Below, in pieces: positions 9,966-18,995 of a stretch of DNA of 64,000 nucleotides. Positions within the stretch are counted from its first letter, which is position 1. Every line of letters starts with the position of its first letter. The notes beneath the pieces were generated by a model. The model was not told where the DNA came from, ran no database searches, and saw nothing but the letters and a program-made list of their open reading frames with translations. The stretch spans positions 41,451-105,450 of the forward strand of contig QCIY01000004.1 of the NCBI GenBank assembly GCA_003216415.1. Direction: 5' to 3'. The stretch comes from Prochlorococcus sp. AG-402-O16. Lineage in GTDB: Bacteria; Cyanobacteriota; Cyanobacteriia; PCC-6307; Cyanobiaceae. The position numbers and the translations under genes were made by a program.

Positions 9966-11138
9966 TTATCTAATCGAAGGTTGAAAATCTTTGCTATCTA
10001 GAGGTTTCAATAAGTATAGTCTTAATAGCTGGTAACCGTTTGATAAATAGGTAGGTAATTTCTTTAACGTTTTAGAAAGTTTATTTTCATTACTATCCTC
10101 AATATCAGAAAGGACATTATTATTTTCAACTATTTTATCTAATCTTCCATAAAAAGATTTATCATAAACGTCCATTACTACAGGGAAAACTCTAGCAGCA
10201 GTTTCATTTGTTTTATTAATAACATACTGGTCGTAATCTCTAGCATCTAACCCTAATGAACTGTAGAAATCTTTTTTGATTCCAAGATCCCTAGCATACA
10301 TAGTTGCAAATACCGCAAGTAGAAAAAACCTTGACCATAATTTAGAGGTTAATGGAAGATTGTTCAAAAAATATCTAAATCTATGGAAATAATCAAATAG
10401 TGGATGTGTAAAGGTAGAACTCCCAATGGTAATTTTTTGACTTAAAGATTTGACAGTACGTGGTTGTGCTTTCATTAGTGCATCAAAGAAATCACCATGT
10501 CTATTTTCATCTTGACACCAATTTTCAAAATAATTAAATAGTGGAAAAATCTTGCTATCTGGATTTTTTTCAAGATGCCTATAAATTGCAATGTATCTCC
10601 AATAACCTATTTTTTCAGACAGATAGGTAGCGTAAAAAATACTTCTTGGTGGGAAATAGGTGTAATCTTTATTGGAAGTTAAAAAACCTAAATCTAACTG
10701 TAATCCGAAGTCACTCATTGATTTATTCAAGAAACCTGCATGTCTAGCTTCGTCTCTAGCCATATGAGCAAAACATTCAGCAAGAAGAGGATTTTTATCT
10801 TTAATCCTTTTGCTAAGCTCTTTGTAAAGTAAAAAACCTGAAAATTCTGATGTACAACTTCCCTCAAGAAAATCGACAAAAAGTTCTCTTGTCTCAGGAT
10901 CAAGCTTTTCTGCAGCCCCTTCAAATTCACTATTTCTTACAAAATGATGCCTATTGTAGTCTTTCCTAAATTCTTCACATATTGCCTCCAATTCCTCCTC
11001 ATTTATTGATAAATCCATATTTTCCATTGCCTCAAAGTCTGTTGTATAAAACCTTGGAGACAAAATTGTTTCCTTTGCTGGTGCCTTTCCTTTATTTATT
11101 TCTTTTTTATTTGTAGATTCAATAGTTGATTGTGACAT
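9966..11138 (-). CDS. acsF: Mg-protoporphyrin IX monomethyl ester oxidative cyclase (aerobic)
   Basis: A 390-residue di-iron enzyme that forms the isocyclic ring E of chlorophyll using oxygen, at the membrane. The two carboxylate-bridged iron motifs are visible: DEARHAGF at about residue 129 and DENRHGDF at about 210, together with an earlier glutamate in SEFSGFLLY (E98). The length is typical. The N-terminus up to residue 25 is a lysine-rich, poorly conserved tail. It marks the organism as an oxygenic phototroph. ATG start at 11138. Confidence 0.97.
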   Translation of the reverse strand: MSQSTIESTNKKEINKGKAPAKETILSPRFYTTDFEAMENMDLSINEEELEAICEEFRKDYNRHHFVRNSEFEGAAEKLDPETRELFVDFLEGSCTSEFSGFLLYKELSKRIKDKNPLLAECFAHMARDEARHAGFLNKSMSDFGLQLDLGFLTSNKDYTYFPPRSIFYATYLSEKIGYWRYIAIYRHLEKNPDSKIFPLFNYFENWCQDENRHGDFFDALMKAQPRTVKSLSQKITIGSSTFTHPLFDYFHRFRYFLNNLPLTSKLWSRFFLLAVFATMYARDLGIKKDFYSSLGLDARDYDQYVINKTNETAARVFPVVMDVYDKSFYGRLDKIVENNNVLSDIEDSNENKLSKTLKKLPTYLSNGYQLLRLYLLKPLDSKDFQPSIR

Positions 11139-11217
11139 CTTTAACTGTTTTATTAATACTATTATTTACTATTATTTGTATTTTCGAGGGAAAAGTTAAC
11201 TTGGTGTCATTCTTTCT

Positions 11218-11796
11218 TTAATTAACTCCTATTAATTTTTGTCCATTTAATCTCTGCAGTATCCTTGAAATGATTAATTTAAGGGTAATTCTTTTTTCGT
11301 CAATAAGAAATGATTCAATAATGCTAGGCTTTTGATTTGGTTTTGATAAAGAAATACTTTTTAAGGAACTTATGTCCTCCTTCTCAAAAGATAGCCAAAA
11401 GTTGCAAGTACCTTTAATTTCACAATTTATTACCCAACATTTATCTTTTGCAATAGGTCTATTAGTGTTTTTGAGATTAATATTGTTTATTTCTAATCCT
11501 CTTTGATTGATTTCTTCTATTAATGCAGGAATCAAATGAATATTTATAAATTCTTGGAATGGTTTTTTTTCTATGGGGAGTTCTTTTTTTGGATTAGGAG
11601 TAGTTTTAGCAGGTGATACATTTTCATTTTTTATTTCAACTTTAGGAGGAGAATTATTTTGTAAATTAGAATTAATTTCATTCTTATTGATAACTTTTTC
11701 TGATGTAGTTTCTTTTATTTCTTCAAAGTTGGATTGATTGGTATTATCAGATATTTTATTATTAACATCATTATTTGGGACTGAATTTTCTTCCAT
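11218..11796 (-). CDS. DUF2996 family protein
   Basis: A 192-residue soluble protein. Residues 1-85 are low complexity, rich in Asn, Lys, Glu and Pro, and probably disordered. The conserved domain occupies about 85-192, opening with KPFQEFINIHLIPALIEEIN and closing with IIESFLIDEKRITL and LQRLNGQKLIG, which I recognise as DUF2996, a cyanobacterial and plastid family of unknown function. It lies upstream of acsF on the same strand with a 79-base gap. No catalytic residues are evident. Confidence 0.75.
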   Translation of the reverse strand: MEENSVPNNDVNNKISDNTNQSNFEEIKETTSEKVINKNEINSNLQNNSPPKVEIKNENVSPAKTTPNPKKELPIEKKPFQEFINIHLIPALIEEINQRGLEINNINLKNTNRPIAKDKCWVINCEIKGTCNFWLSFEKEDISSLKSISLSKPNQKPSIIESFLIDEKRITLKLIISRILQRLNGQKLIGVN

Positions 11797-11865
11797 AAAA
11801 AATAATATTTTTATTCATTATAAATAAAAATTAACCACTTTTTAAAATTTAAATTATTTAGTTCT

Positions 11866-12309
11866 CTACCAATCATTCTCATTATTATCCCAGTCATCTT
11901 TATTATCAGAATTATTTGAAAAATTTTGATCTGTTTTCAAATTATTTTCTTCCGTATTTTTGACTACTCTGTAATTAACAGATATTGTTGGTTGAGAATC
12001 TCTAATATCCCTTTGTGGAGGCATCTCAATATTAGATGTAATATTTTCATAATTATTTATTGGTTCATAATTTTCTTCTATTTTCTCGACAGTCTTTTGT
12101 TTAAAACCTCTTATTGAAGTATTTAATAACGTACTTATAAATAAACCAGAAAAAAATGAAATACTGATTAACTTGCCTATACTTACTTCCTTTACAGTCC
12201 ATTTAAAGTATCTAAATGATGTCTTCTGCTTATTATTTGTAAATAATAAAGCTTGGAAGATTATTATTAAAAAAAGAATCAATAATAAAAATTTTTTCTT
12301 AAAAATCAT
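11866..12309 (-). CDS. Two-span membrane protein with acidic Trp-containing tail (LapA-like)
   Basis: A protein of about 147 residues from the ATG at 12309 (a TTG lies two codons earlier). Two hydrophobic segments at about residues 5-25 and 45-62 form a hairpin, followed by a long polar tail. The hairpin layout resembles LapA (DUF1049) proteins, but I am not sure of the family. The tail ends in DDWDNNENDW, similar in style to the DnaK tail at 62.7 kb. Same strand as the DUF2996 gene downstream, 69-base gap. Confidence 0.55.
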   Translation of the reverse strand: MIFKKKFLLLILFLIIIFQALLFTNNKQKTSFRYFKWTVKEVSIGKLISISFFSGLFISTLLNTSIRGFKQKTVEKIEENYEPINNYENITSNIEMPPQRDIRDSQPTISVNYRVVKNTEENNLKTDQNFSNNSDNKDDWDNNENDW

Positions 12310-12371
12310 TCTCAAAAGTTATGTTTATTTTTATTTGGGTTAATATTTCCATAATATATTTTTGAGAATTT

Positions 12372-14594
12372 TCATGTTAATTCTAAATCAATTTGATATT
12401 TAAGAATATCGACTTTTATAATTTTAACTTCTATTTGATCTCCAACTTTATAAGAGTTTTTAGATTTTCTTCCAATCAATAAGTTTTGTCTTGATCTGTA
12501 TTCATACCAATCATTATTTAGGGTGCTGACGTGCACTAAACCTTCTACATTTAGTTCTGATATTTCAACAAAAAATCCATAACTTTGAACTGACAAGATA
12601 AAACCATTATAAATATTGCCTAATGATTTTTCTGCCTTTCTTACTTTTTTTATACTTATCATATTAGATTTATATTGGCTTACTTTGTTCTTATATTCAT
12701 TAAATTTATCTATTACAAAGTTGTTAAATAATGTATCTATATTTTTTGAAATCGAGGAATTAAATATATCCCAATTTACTAACTTTAATGAATTACTCTC
12801 GAGTATATTTATTTCATTAATAGTATTTTTTTTGGACTTCTTACCATTTGTTATCAAATTAAAAATACAGTACTGGTTAATAAGATTAATGAAATCATAT
12901 CCAGGAATTGTCCATGGAGAAATAAATAATTTTTCTGATTCATCATTATATGTATTTTTAGAAATCAGGCTAACTTCATTTTCCTGAAATTCATTAATTA
13001 ATAGTTTATGTAAGATTCTTTTTTTATCATCATCTTCGCATAACCTAATTACTTGACTAAATGATAAATTTCCATCTTCATTAAGCTCTAATTCATTACC
13101 GACAAATTCTGAATATTTGATGATTTCATTTGCATTAATGTAATCTAATTCCTTTGAGAAGTATCCGGCACTTTTTAAGCCATATTGATTTGAATGTTTG
13201 TACCAAATTAAATTCGCTTCATGTAGTAATGGAGAAAGGAATGTTTGACAATCTTCTTTTTTTAATGGTTCAAAATATCCTTTTGAATATTCAGCTGGGT
13301 TATGAATATAAAATTCATTTAATGAATCTATCTTATTAAGTGGCGAAGGGATTTCAACTTTACCTTCCAAGAGATGTCTTTGTCTGAAAGAATTTGCAAT
13401 TTCAAGTATTTTATCAAGATCCTCGATAAATTCCTTAATAGGTTTCAATAACCGTGATGTTATCCTAGTTTTGCTTTTTCTAGATAGAAGTGCTTCAGTA
13501 TGATCATTTCCAACAATAAGAGAACATCTTACTTTAGTAAGATTGAATGACCATTCAGTTATTTCATTATCGCTATTTAAATGCAAGCAAAGACTTATTG
13601 CTTCATTCTTTTCACCTAAATTAAATTTAGAGGTATTTCTTATCGCTTCACTAAGGTAGTTTTGCCAATTATTTAACATGGGAAATGATTCAAAGCTATT
13701 AAAAAATATTTCTAATGATTTTTTAGTATTTAGTTCTACTCTTTCTGCAAGATTATTTGTATGTATCCATAATTTAGTATTTCTATTTTTTCCATGTTCT
13801 ATTTGAATCATTGGGAGCATTGGAGAATTATCAGAGTTCCAACTTTTGAACAAATAAGAGTTTTTATCTGATAAATCTATTCTTTCCCTTTTTTCAATCT
13901 TCTTAGATTCAATAAGATTTTCATTACCTAATTTGACTATATTGCTTTTAGATAAAACAAAATCTGTATCTAATTCTTCATTATCATTTAGTTTAAGTTC
14001 TTTTATCACATGGCCTAATCCTTCGACTTGACCTATAGGAAATCTATCTATCTCAACTTTAACTATATTCTTATTTTCTTGATTATAGATGTATTTTTTA
14101 TCGGCTTTTGGGAGCTTTATTTTGGAAAGAATCCTATCATCTATGGGAATGGCGTATATATCATTGTTTATAATTTCTACTCTAGAAAGAAGAATTTGGT
14201 TTGATCTTTCAAGAATACAATCAACTATTCCCTCCGGGGATCTTCTTCTGTAACCCTCTTTTATTATTCTTACTAAAACTTTATCTCCATTCCATGCATA
14301 ATTAAGTAGATTTTCTTTAATGTAGATATCTTCTTTGTTTTTGTCTCTTACCGCAAAGCAATAGCCTTTGCTACTACACCTTATTTTGGCAAGAATATGA
14401 TTGCTATCTTTTGTGCAGGTATATTCATCATCTTCATTTTTATTTATTATTTCTAGTGTTTCAAGGGCTTTTAAAGCGATATCTAATTTATCCTTATCAG
14501 ATTTCTTTGTTATTTTTAATGATCTGCATAATTTTTTATACTCTAAACCTTCTGACTGATTCAGATTATCAATTATTGAAGATGTTGTGAACAT
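12372..14594 (-). CDS. RNase II/R-like (Zam-type) protein with degenerate RNB active site
   Basis: A 740-residue protein with the architecture of RNase R: N-terminal helical domain, cold-shock-like OB region (about residues 65-150), an RNB-like region (about 250-600) and a C-terminal S1 domain (GFILSVQSYGFFVEISELNVEGLVHVSTL). The RNB region lacks the catalytic acidic cluster; where DxxxxxDxDDA is expected there is SPMLPMIQIEHG before LWIHTNNLAERVEL. The arginine motif SPxRRYxDL is replaced by SPWTIPGYDFINLINQ. It is therefore probably an RNA-binding protein without exonuclease activity. In cyanobacteria a member of this family was named Zam from acetazolamide resistance. Confidence 0.75.
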   Translation of the reverse strand: MFTTSSIIDNLNQSEGLEYKKLCRSLKITKKSDKDKLDIALKALETLEIINKNEDDEYTCTKDSNHILAKIRCSSKGYCFAVRDKNKEDIYIKENLLNYAWNGDKVLVRIIKEGYRRRSPEGIVDCILERSNQILLSRVEIINNDIYAIPIDDRILSKIKLPKADKKYIYNQENKNIVKVEIDRFPIGQVEGLGHVIKELKLNDNEELDTDFVLSKSNIVKLGNENLIESKKIEKRERIDLSDKNSYLFKSWNSDNSPMLPMIQIEHGKNRNTKLWIHTNNLAERVELNTKKSLEIFFNSFESFPMLNNWQNYLSEAIRNTSKFNLGEKNEAISLCLHLNSDNEITEWSFNLTKVRCSLIVGNDHTEALLSRKSKTRITSRLLKPIKEFIEDLDKILEIANSFRQRHLLEGKVEIPSPLNKIDSLNEFYIHNPAEYSKGYFEPLKKEDCQTFLSPLLHEANLIWYKHSNQYGLKSAGYFSKELDYINANEIIKYSEFVGNELELNEDGNLSFSQVIRLCEDDDKKRILHKLLINEFQENEVSLISKNTYNDESEKLFISPWTIPGYDFINLINQYCIFNLITNGKKSKKNTINEINILESNSLKLVNWDIFNSSISKNIDTLFNNFVIDKFNEYKNKVSQYKSNMISIKKVRKAEKSLGNIYNGFILSVQSYGFFVEISELNVEGLVHVSTLNNDWYEYRSRQNLLIGRKSKNSYKVGDQIEVKIIKVDILKYQIDLELT

Positions 14595-14663
14595 GGTAAA
14601 AGTGAAAAATTATAAATTAATTAGGTTTTACTATATTATTACACCTTTTATCCAAGCTTAAAA

Positions 14664-14975
14664 CTAATTATTTTCTTTGTTTTCTTTTTCTACTTTGTTG
14701 ATAACGAATGAGTTTATAAAAAGCTTGATACCAATAATAAAAAATGTTAAAGAAGCTATTGATTTAAGAACTACTTCAGGTAAAAAACTGGAAATAGAGC
14801 CGCCCGTCAAAGCTCCTAGTAGACTTGCAAAGACAAGTGCAGATGAAGATCCTAAAAAAACTGCTAATGGTTTATTTGATGTGCCGCTTATAGTTAAGGT
14901 AGCAAGTTGGGTTTTATCACCTAATTCTGCTATAAAAACGGTTAGAAATGTTGATAGTAATAAACTTAAAACCAT
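14664..14975 (-). CDS. Half-size GDT1/UPF0016 transporter subunit B
   Basis: A 103-residue membrane protein with about three hydrophobic segments and one copy of the family signature ELGDKTQLATL at about residue 16. Full-length GDT1/TMEM165/Mnx proteins carry two such repeats and exchange manganese or calcium for protons. This gene encodes one repeat and begins directly after the stop of the upstream half, so the two products probably pair. The asparagine-rich C-terminus (KENKENN) is cytosolic or disordered. A role in manganese supply for photosystem II is inferred from the family. Confidence 0.85.
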   Translation of the reverse strand: MVLSLLLSTFLTVFIAELGDKTQLATLTISGTSNKPLAVFLGSSSALVFASLLGALTGGSISSFLPEVVLKSIASLTFFIIGIKLFINSFVINKVEKENKENN

Positions 14976-15302
14976 TTATAAATAATTTTTGAAAGTATCG
15001 TAGGCTAAAAATACACTTATTATTATCATTAAAGCACCAGTAAATAAAGCAAATTTACTTGGAGATATTTTATTTGATAACCATTTACCAATAAGAACTC
15101 CTACTACACTAGAGCTTATCAAAGCTAAAGAACTTCCAAGAAAAACAACTATTGGCTTCCCTGATTCAGCAGAAAGCATTAGCGTAGCTATCTGCGTTTT
15201 ATCGCCAAGTTCAGCGATAAAAATTGTTGTAAAAGTAGTAATAAATATAGATAAGAAACTTTTTTCTAAATTGTTCTCTTCTTTTTCTAATTTACTATTC
15301 AT
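14976..15302 (-). CDS. Half-size GDT1/UPF0016 transporter subunit A
   Basis: A 108-residue membrane protein with one UPF0016 repeat: ELGDKTQIATLML at about residue 30, then hydrophobic segments at about 50-70 and 84-102. Its TAA is immediately followed by the ATG of the second half at 14975, giving a two-gene cassette in place of a fused transporter. Its ATG overlaps the TGA of the upstream CxxC protein by four bases. The acidic-site motif implies cation exchange; manganese is the best-supported substrate in cyanobacteria. Confidence 0.85.
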   Translation of the reverse strand: MNSKLEKEENNLEKSFLSIFITTFTTIFIAELGDKTQIATLMLSAESGKPIVVFLGSSLALISSSVVGVLIGKWLSNKISPSKFALFTGALMIIISVFLAYDTFKNYL

Positions 15303-15646
15303 TTTCTTATGATTGCCATCTTAAAATTTTTCATCTCTTTACTTTTGTATCCATAATTTGATGAAATATGTTGTTTGCAGCATTCTATAAGAAATTTATC
15401 ACCAGATTTAAAATATCCTTTAAATGTAGTTGAAAATTTATTTACTCTACAAAAATGTGGCCTACTTTCATAAATTAAGCATTTTTTATTTTCTCTATCT
15501 AGATTTTTACACCAACCGTCTTTATCTGTCATTGAATTAATTAAATCGATGTCTTCTTTGTTAAGTTTGTCTAATAGATCGCTTCTTTCATTCAAGTTGA
15601 ATTTACAACAAGCTCCACAATTTTCTATACATGTCCATGATTTCAT
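15299..15646 (-). CDS. YkgJ-type CxxCxxCC metal-binding protein (UPF0153)
   Basis: A 115-residue cysteine-rich protein. CIENCGACC (residues 5-13) is the family signature, followed by GWCKNL, KCLIYESRPHFCR and CCKQH, the usual pattern of this putative zinc or iron-sulfur chelating family. The biochemical role is not established. It is translationally coupled (ATGA overlap at 15299-15302) to the half-GDT1 pair, so a link to metal handling is a reasonable inference. Confidence 0.8.
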   Translation of the reverse strand: MKSWTCIENCGACCKFNLNERSDLLDKLNKEDIDLINSMTDKDGWCKNLDRENKKCLIYESRPHFCRVNKFSTTFKGYFKSGDKFLIECCKQHISSNYGYKSKEMKNFKMAIIRK

Positions 15647-15728
15647 AATTTAATTCAATGTTGTAACGTATCAGTACAGTTCCATCATTTATTTGTAAAA
15701 ATAGTATCACAAAACATATTCATTAATC

Positions 15729-15806
15729 ATGGCAACACTTATTCCTTTAGCTGTAGTTGCGCTAGCAGGACCAGCAATAATTGCTCTAGTATTTTACCGT
15801 AAATAA
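15729..15806 (+). CDS. psb30: Photosystem II subunit Psb30 (Ycf12)
   Basis: An ATG-initiated 25-residue single-span peptide, largely one helix: ALAGPAIIALVFYRK is the characteristic end. It resembles Psb30/Ycf12, a small thylakoid subunit at the periphery of the photosystem II core. It is followed after 12 bases by the HAD phosphatase gene on the same strand. At this size identity rests on the LAGPA motif and the charged C-terminus. Confidence 0.75.
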   Translation: MATLIPLAVVALAGPAIIALVFYRK

Positions 15807-15818
15807 AAAAACTTCTTG

Positions 15819-16580
15819 GTGGCTTATCTCGAGGGTGTTTATTGGGATTTAGATGGTACTATTGCAAATACTGAATTAGAGGCTCATTTACCTGCTTTTA
15901 ATAATGCCTTTAGAGACCTTGGTATTAATTGGAATTGGGACGCAAATAAATACATAGAGCTTTTGAGAATAAATGGGGGCAAAAATAGGATTGCTTACTA
16001 CTCTAAATTAAAAAATGATGACTTTTCAGAAGATTTAATTATCAAAATTCATGAAAAAAAACAGTTTCATTATCTAGAAATAATAAAAAAAAATTGCGTT
16101 AAATTGAAAACTGGTGTTTTTAGATTAATAAACGAATTACATAGAAAAAAAGTAAGACAATTTATTGTTACTTCAAGTTCAAGAAAGCAAGTTGATTTAC
16201 TTATTGAATATCTATTCAATGGATTCAATCCTTTTGAGTTCATTATTTCAAGTGAAGATGTTGAATTAAAGAAACCAAATCCATTACCTTATTTTAAGGC
16301 AATTCAATTAAGTGGTATAAACGAAAAGAACTCATTAGTTTTCGAAGACTCTAATCCAGGATTAAAATCTTCCTTAGCAGCTAACTTACCTACAATTTTT
16401 ATCCCTTCTAATATCCCAATAGTTCTTGATGAAAGTATTAAATTAGATTGTATTTTAGACAGTCTTGGTGATGAGAATAATGTGGCAAATGTTATTAAAG
16501 GTCCTAAACTAAAAAAAACATATGTTGACCATAGCTTCCTAAGTGATTATTTAATGTTTGTTGTTGATGCAAAAAACTAA
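15819..16580 (+). CDS. HAD-superfamily hydrolase (CbbY/phosphoglycolate phosphatase-like)
   Basis: A haloacid dehalogenase-type phosphatase of 253 residues from the GTG at 15819 (a TTG sits one codon before). Motif I is WDLDGTIANTE with the two catalytic aspartates, motif II is VTSSSR, motif III is the lysine in ELKKPNPLPY, and motif IV is FEDSNPGLKSS. The helical cap between motifs I and II places it in subclass I, like CbbY and beta-phosphoglucomutase. In a phototroph a sugar-phosphate or phosphoglycolate substrate is plausible but unproven. Its end overlaps ycf20 by 14 bases. Confidence 0.85.
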   Translation: MAYLEGVYWDLDGTIANTELEAHLPAFNNAFRDLGINWNWDANKYIELLRINGGKNRIAYYSKLKNDDFSEDLIIKIHEKKQFHYLEIIKKNCVKLKTGVFRLINELHRKKVRQFIVTSSSRKQVDLLIEYLFNGFNPFEFIISSEDVELKKPNPLPYFKAIQLSGINEKNSLVFEDSNPGLKSSLAANLPTIFIPSNIPIVLDESIKLDCILDSLGDENNVANVIKGPKLKKTYVDHSFLSDYLMFVVDAKN

Positions 16581-16893
16581 TTTTTCAAGAATTACCTACC
16601 AATTAAATAACTTGTTTTTTGGTTTTCTAAGTGATACTTGGAGGTCAAAATCTATTAGTCTAATTTCAGTTTTGATAGGTTATTTTTTGTTCGCAAATTT
16701 CCTTACAAAATTTATATCTGAAGGTAAAAATGAGTTAATAATGGTTCCAATAATTATCGTTTTTATTGAAATTATTATAAGAATTAAGCCTTCCTCTAGT
16801 TCAAAATTTTATGATATTTGGTCCGTAGTTGATAAATTAAGAATCGGTGCGATCTATGCAGTTATACTTGAAGCATTTAAATTAGGATCTTAA
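16567..16893 (+). CDS. ycf20: Ycf20-like protein (DUF565)
   Basis: A 108-residue membrane protein from the ATG at 16567; three TTG codons precede it in frame. The conserved opening NLFFGFLSDTWRSKSISLIS and two hydrophobic segments (about 32-50 and 58-72) match DUF565/Ycf20, conserved in plastids and cyanobacteria. In a green alga and Arabidopsis Ycf20 homologues affect non-photochemical quenching; the molecular role is unknown. It overlaps the HAD gene upstream by 14 bases and converges on rpmF with a 3-base gap. Confidence 0.8.
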   Translation: MQKTNFSRITYQLNNLFFGFLSDTWRSKSISLISVLIGYFLFANFLTKFISEGKNELIMVPIIIVFIEIIIRIKPSSSSKFYDIWSVVDKLRIGAIYAVILEAFKLGS

Positions 16894-16896
16894 AAA

Positions 16897-17070
16897 CTAT
16901 TCTTCATCTTCATCTTCTTCAATAGGGTAAACAAATCCTTGAGCTTTACCAGTTAAAACTGATTTACCTAAAGATATAGCTTTTTGAGCTGCTATGGCTG
17001 CTTTCCCTTTCCAGACAGCGTGCCTTTGGTTCCTTTTGCTTTTTGATTTTTTCTTCTTTGGTACAGCCAT
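16897..17070 (-). CDS. rpmF: 50S ribosomal protein L32
   Basis: The minus strand encodes a 57-residue basic protein starting [18 protein letters not shown], the L32 signature, with an acidic tail EEDEDEE common in cyanobacterial L32. No zinc-binding cysteines are present, so it is the zinc-free form. It has its own upstream gap of about 130 bases towards the divergent ftsH-like gene. Confidence 0.95.
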   Translation of the reverse strand: MAVPKKKKSKSKRNQRHAVWKGKAAIAAQKAISLGKSVLTGKAQGFVYPIEEDEDEE

Positions 17071-17201
17071 TCTGTTTATTTATTTCCATATAATAATATA
17101 ACCTTTAACTGGTTATCTCCAAAACTTTTGAGTATATTTTGTTTATATACGTCAATTTTTTAAATAAGCATATATGCTTTATTAATCACTTATAAAGATT
17201 A

Positions 17202-18956
17202 GTGTTTAGATCAAAATTCTCATATTCAAATTCTAAATCAAGTTATTCGGATCTTCTAGAAGATATAGAGGCGGGAAAAATAGAATCAATATTTTTCTAT
17301 CCTAGACAGAGAGAAATTGATGTTCTATATAAAAATGGCGATAAATTTAAAATACCTATTCTTTACAACGATCAATTAATCCTTGAAAAGGCCACTGAAA
17401 ATAAAGTAGAACTTACAATTAATAATAGTAGAAAAGAAGCTTCAGCTGCTAATTCGTTTGCTTCAATCAGTCTTTTCCTGATTTTTATATTAGCTATAGT
17501 CCTTATCTTGAGGAGTACATCAAAATTGGCTTCTAGAGCCTTTGGTTTTACCAAAAATAAAGGAAAATTTGTAACTATCGATGACGTAGAAACGAGATTC
17601 GATGATGTGGCCGGTGTTCCTGAAGCCGCTGAGGAATTAAAAGAGGTTATAACTTTTTTGAAAGAACCAAAAAAATTTGAAAATCTAGGAGCAAAAGTTC
17701 CTAAAGGAGTTCTTTTAATTGGCCCTCCTGGAACAGGTAAAACATTATTGGCTAAAGCTATTGCAGGTGAATCAGGAGTCCCTTTTCTCTCAATATCGGC
17801 ATCTGAATTTGTAGAACTTTTTGTTGGTGTTGGAGCAAGCAGAGTTCGGGAGCTTTTCTTTAAGGCTAAAGAAAAATCTCCTTGCATAATTTTTATTGAT
17901 GAAATTGATTCTATTGGTAGGCAAAGAGGGTCTGGGATCGGAGGGGGAAATGATGAAAGAGAACAAACCCTTAATCAGCTTTTAACTGAACTGGATGGTT
18001 TTGCGGATAATTCAGGGATTATTGTTTTAGCCGCAACAAATAGACCAGATATTTTGGATGCAGCATTATTACGTCCAGGAAGATTTGATAGAAAAATAGA
18101 AGTAATGCTCCCGGATTTAGATGGAAGAAAAAAAATTCTTTCTGTTCACTCTCTTTCAAAACCACTTTCAAGCGAAGTCGATTTAGGGTATTGGGCTTCC
18201 AGAACAGTTGGATTTTCTGGGGCAGATCTTGCAAATTTGATGAACGAGAGTGCTATTCACTGTGCAAGAGAAGAATCCAAATTAATCAGTGACTTTCATA
18301 TAGAAAATGCTCTTGATAAAATTACAATTGGCCTGCGAAGTTCCTTAATAACTTCTCCAAATATGAAGAAAATTATTGCTTATAACGAGGTAGGTAGAGC
18401 AATTGTATCTGCTGTGAGAAATGGGGTTGAATCAGTTGATAAAATTACAATTTTGCCTAGATCTGGATCTCTTGGAGGATATACAAAAATATGCCCTGAC
18501 GAAGAAGTAATTTCTAGCGGCTTGATTTCAAAAAAATTATTATTTTCAAAAATTGAAATTGCGCTAGCAGGAAGAGCAGCAGAAACGATAGTTTTTGGTG
18601 AAAGTGAAATTACACAATGCTCCATAAATGATATCTCTTATGCGACAAATATAGTAAGGGAAATGGTTACGAAATATGGATTTTCAATTATTGGTCCAAT
18701 TTCAATGGGCTCTGATAATAATGAAATGTTTTTGGGAGATGGGTTATTTACTAGAAAGCCACTCATAGCAGAAAATACTAGTTCTAGAATAGATAATGAA
18801 ATCATAAAGATTTCTAAAATTTCATTAAACAATTCAATAGAAATATTGAATAAAAATAGAGTCTTACTAGATAAATTAGTTGATATACTTTTAAATCAAG
18901 AAACTATAGATAAACAAGTTTTTAAATTAACAACTTCTAAATTGTTGAAAGTTTGA
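17202..18956 (+). CDS. FtsH-like AAA protein with inactivated protease site (FtsHi-type)
   Basis: A 584-residue membrane AAA protein. Walker A GPPGTGKT is at residues 174-181, Walker [14 protein letters not shown] and the second region of homology [20 protein letters not shown] are intact, so ATP-driven unfolding is likely. The zinc motif HEAGH is replaced by YNEVGR: both ligand histidines are lost (N395, R399), although the downstream aspartate in SINDIS is kept. The first transmembrane helix of FtsH is also missing; only one span (about 88-107) remains. An in-frame TAA at 17193 rules out a much longer start, so GTG at 17202 is used. Proteolysis is unlikely; it may act as an unfoldase or as a partner in hetero-complexes with active FtsH. 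Confidence 0.85.
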   Translation: MFRSKFSYSNSKSSYSDLLEDIEAGKIESIFFYPRQREIDVLYKNGDKFKIPILYNDQLILEKATENKVELTINNSRKEASAANSFASISLFLIFILAIVLILRSTSKLASRAFGFTKNKGKFVTIDDVETRFDDVAGVPEAAEELKEVITFLKEPKKFENLGAKVPKGVLLIGPPGTGKTLLAKAIAGESGVPFLSISASEFVELFVGVGASRVRELFFKAKEKSPCIIFIDEIDSIGRQRGSGIGGGNDEREQTLNQLLTELDGFADNSGIIVLAATNRPDILDAALLRPGRFDRKIEVMLPDLDGRKKILSVHSLSKPLSSEVDLGYWASRTVGFSGADLANLMNESAIHCAREESKLISDFHIENALDKITIGLRSSLITSPNMKKIIAYNEVGRAIVSAVRNGVESVDKITILPRSGSLGGYTKICPDEEVISSGLISKKLLFSKIEIALAGRAAETIVFGESEITQCSINDISYATNIVREMVTKYGFSIIGPISMGSDNNEMFLGDGLFTRKPLIAENTSSRIDNEIIKISKISLNNSIEILNKNRVLLDKLVDILLNQETIDKQVFKLTTSKLLKV

Positions 18957-18995
18957 TTTAATTGTTTTAAATTAAATAAAAAATATAATATTTTC

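Noticed and set aside
14664..15302. A frameshift splitting one GDT1 gene
   Set aside because: Each half has its own ATG, its own complete ELGDKTQ motif and a clean stop; the two frames abut without lost sequence.
17166..17179. The 14-base palindrome AAGCATATATGCTT before the FtsH-like gene
   Set aside because: It is a single copy in a very AT-rich region and I see no related site; it may just be part of a promoter.
17372..17887. A 171-codon minus-strand frame inside the FtsH-like gene
   Set aside because: It is fully antisense to the AAA domain with recognisable Walker motifs, so it is a shadow frame.
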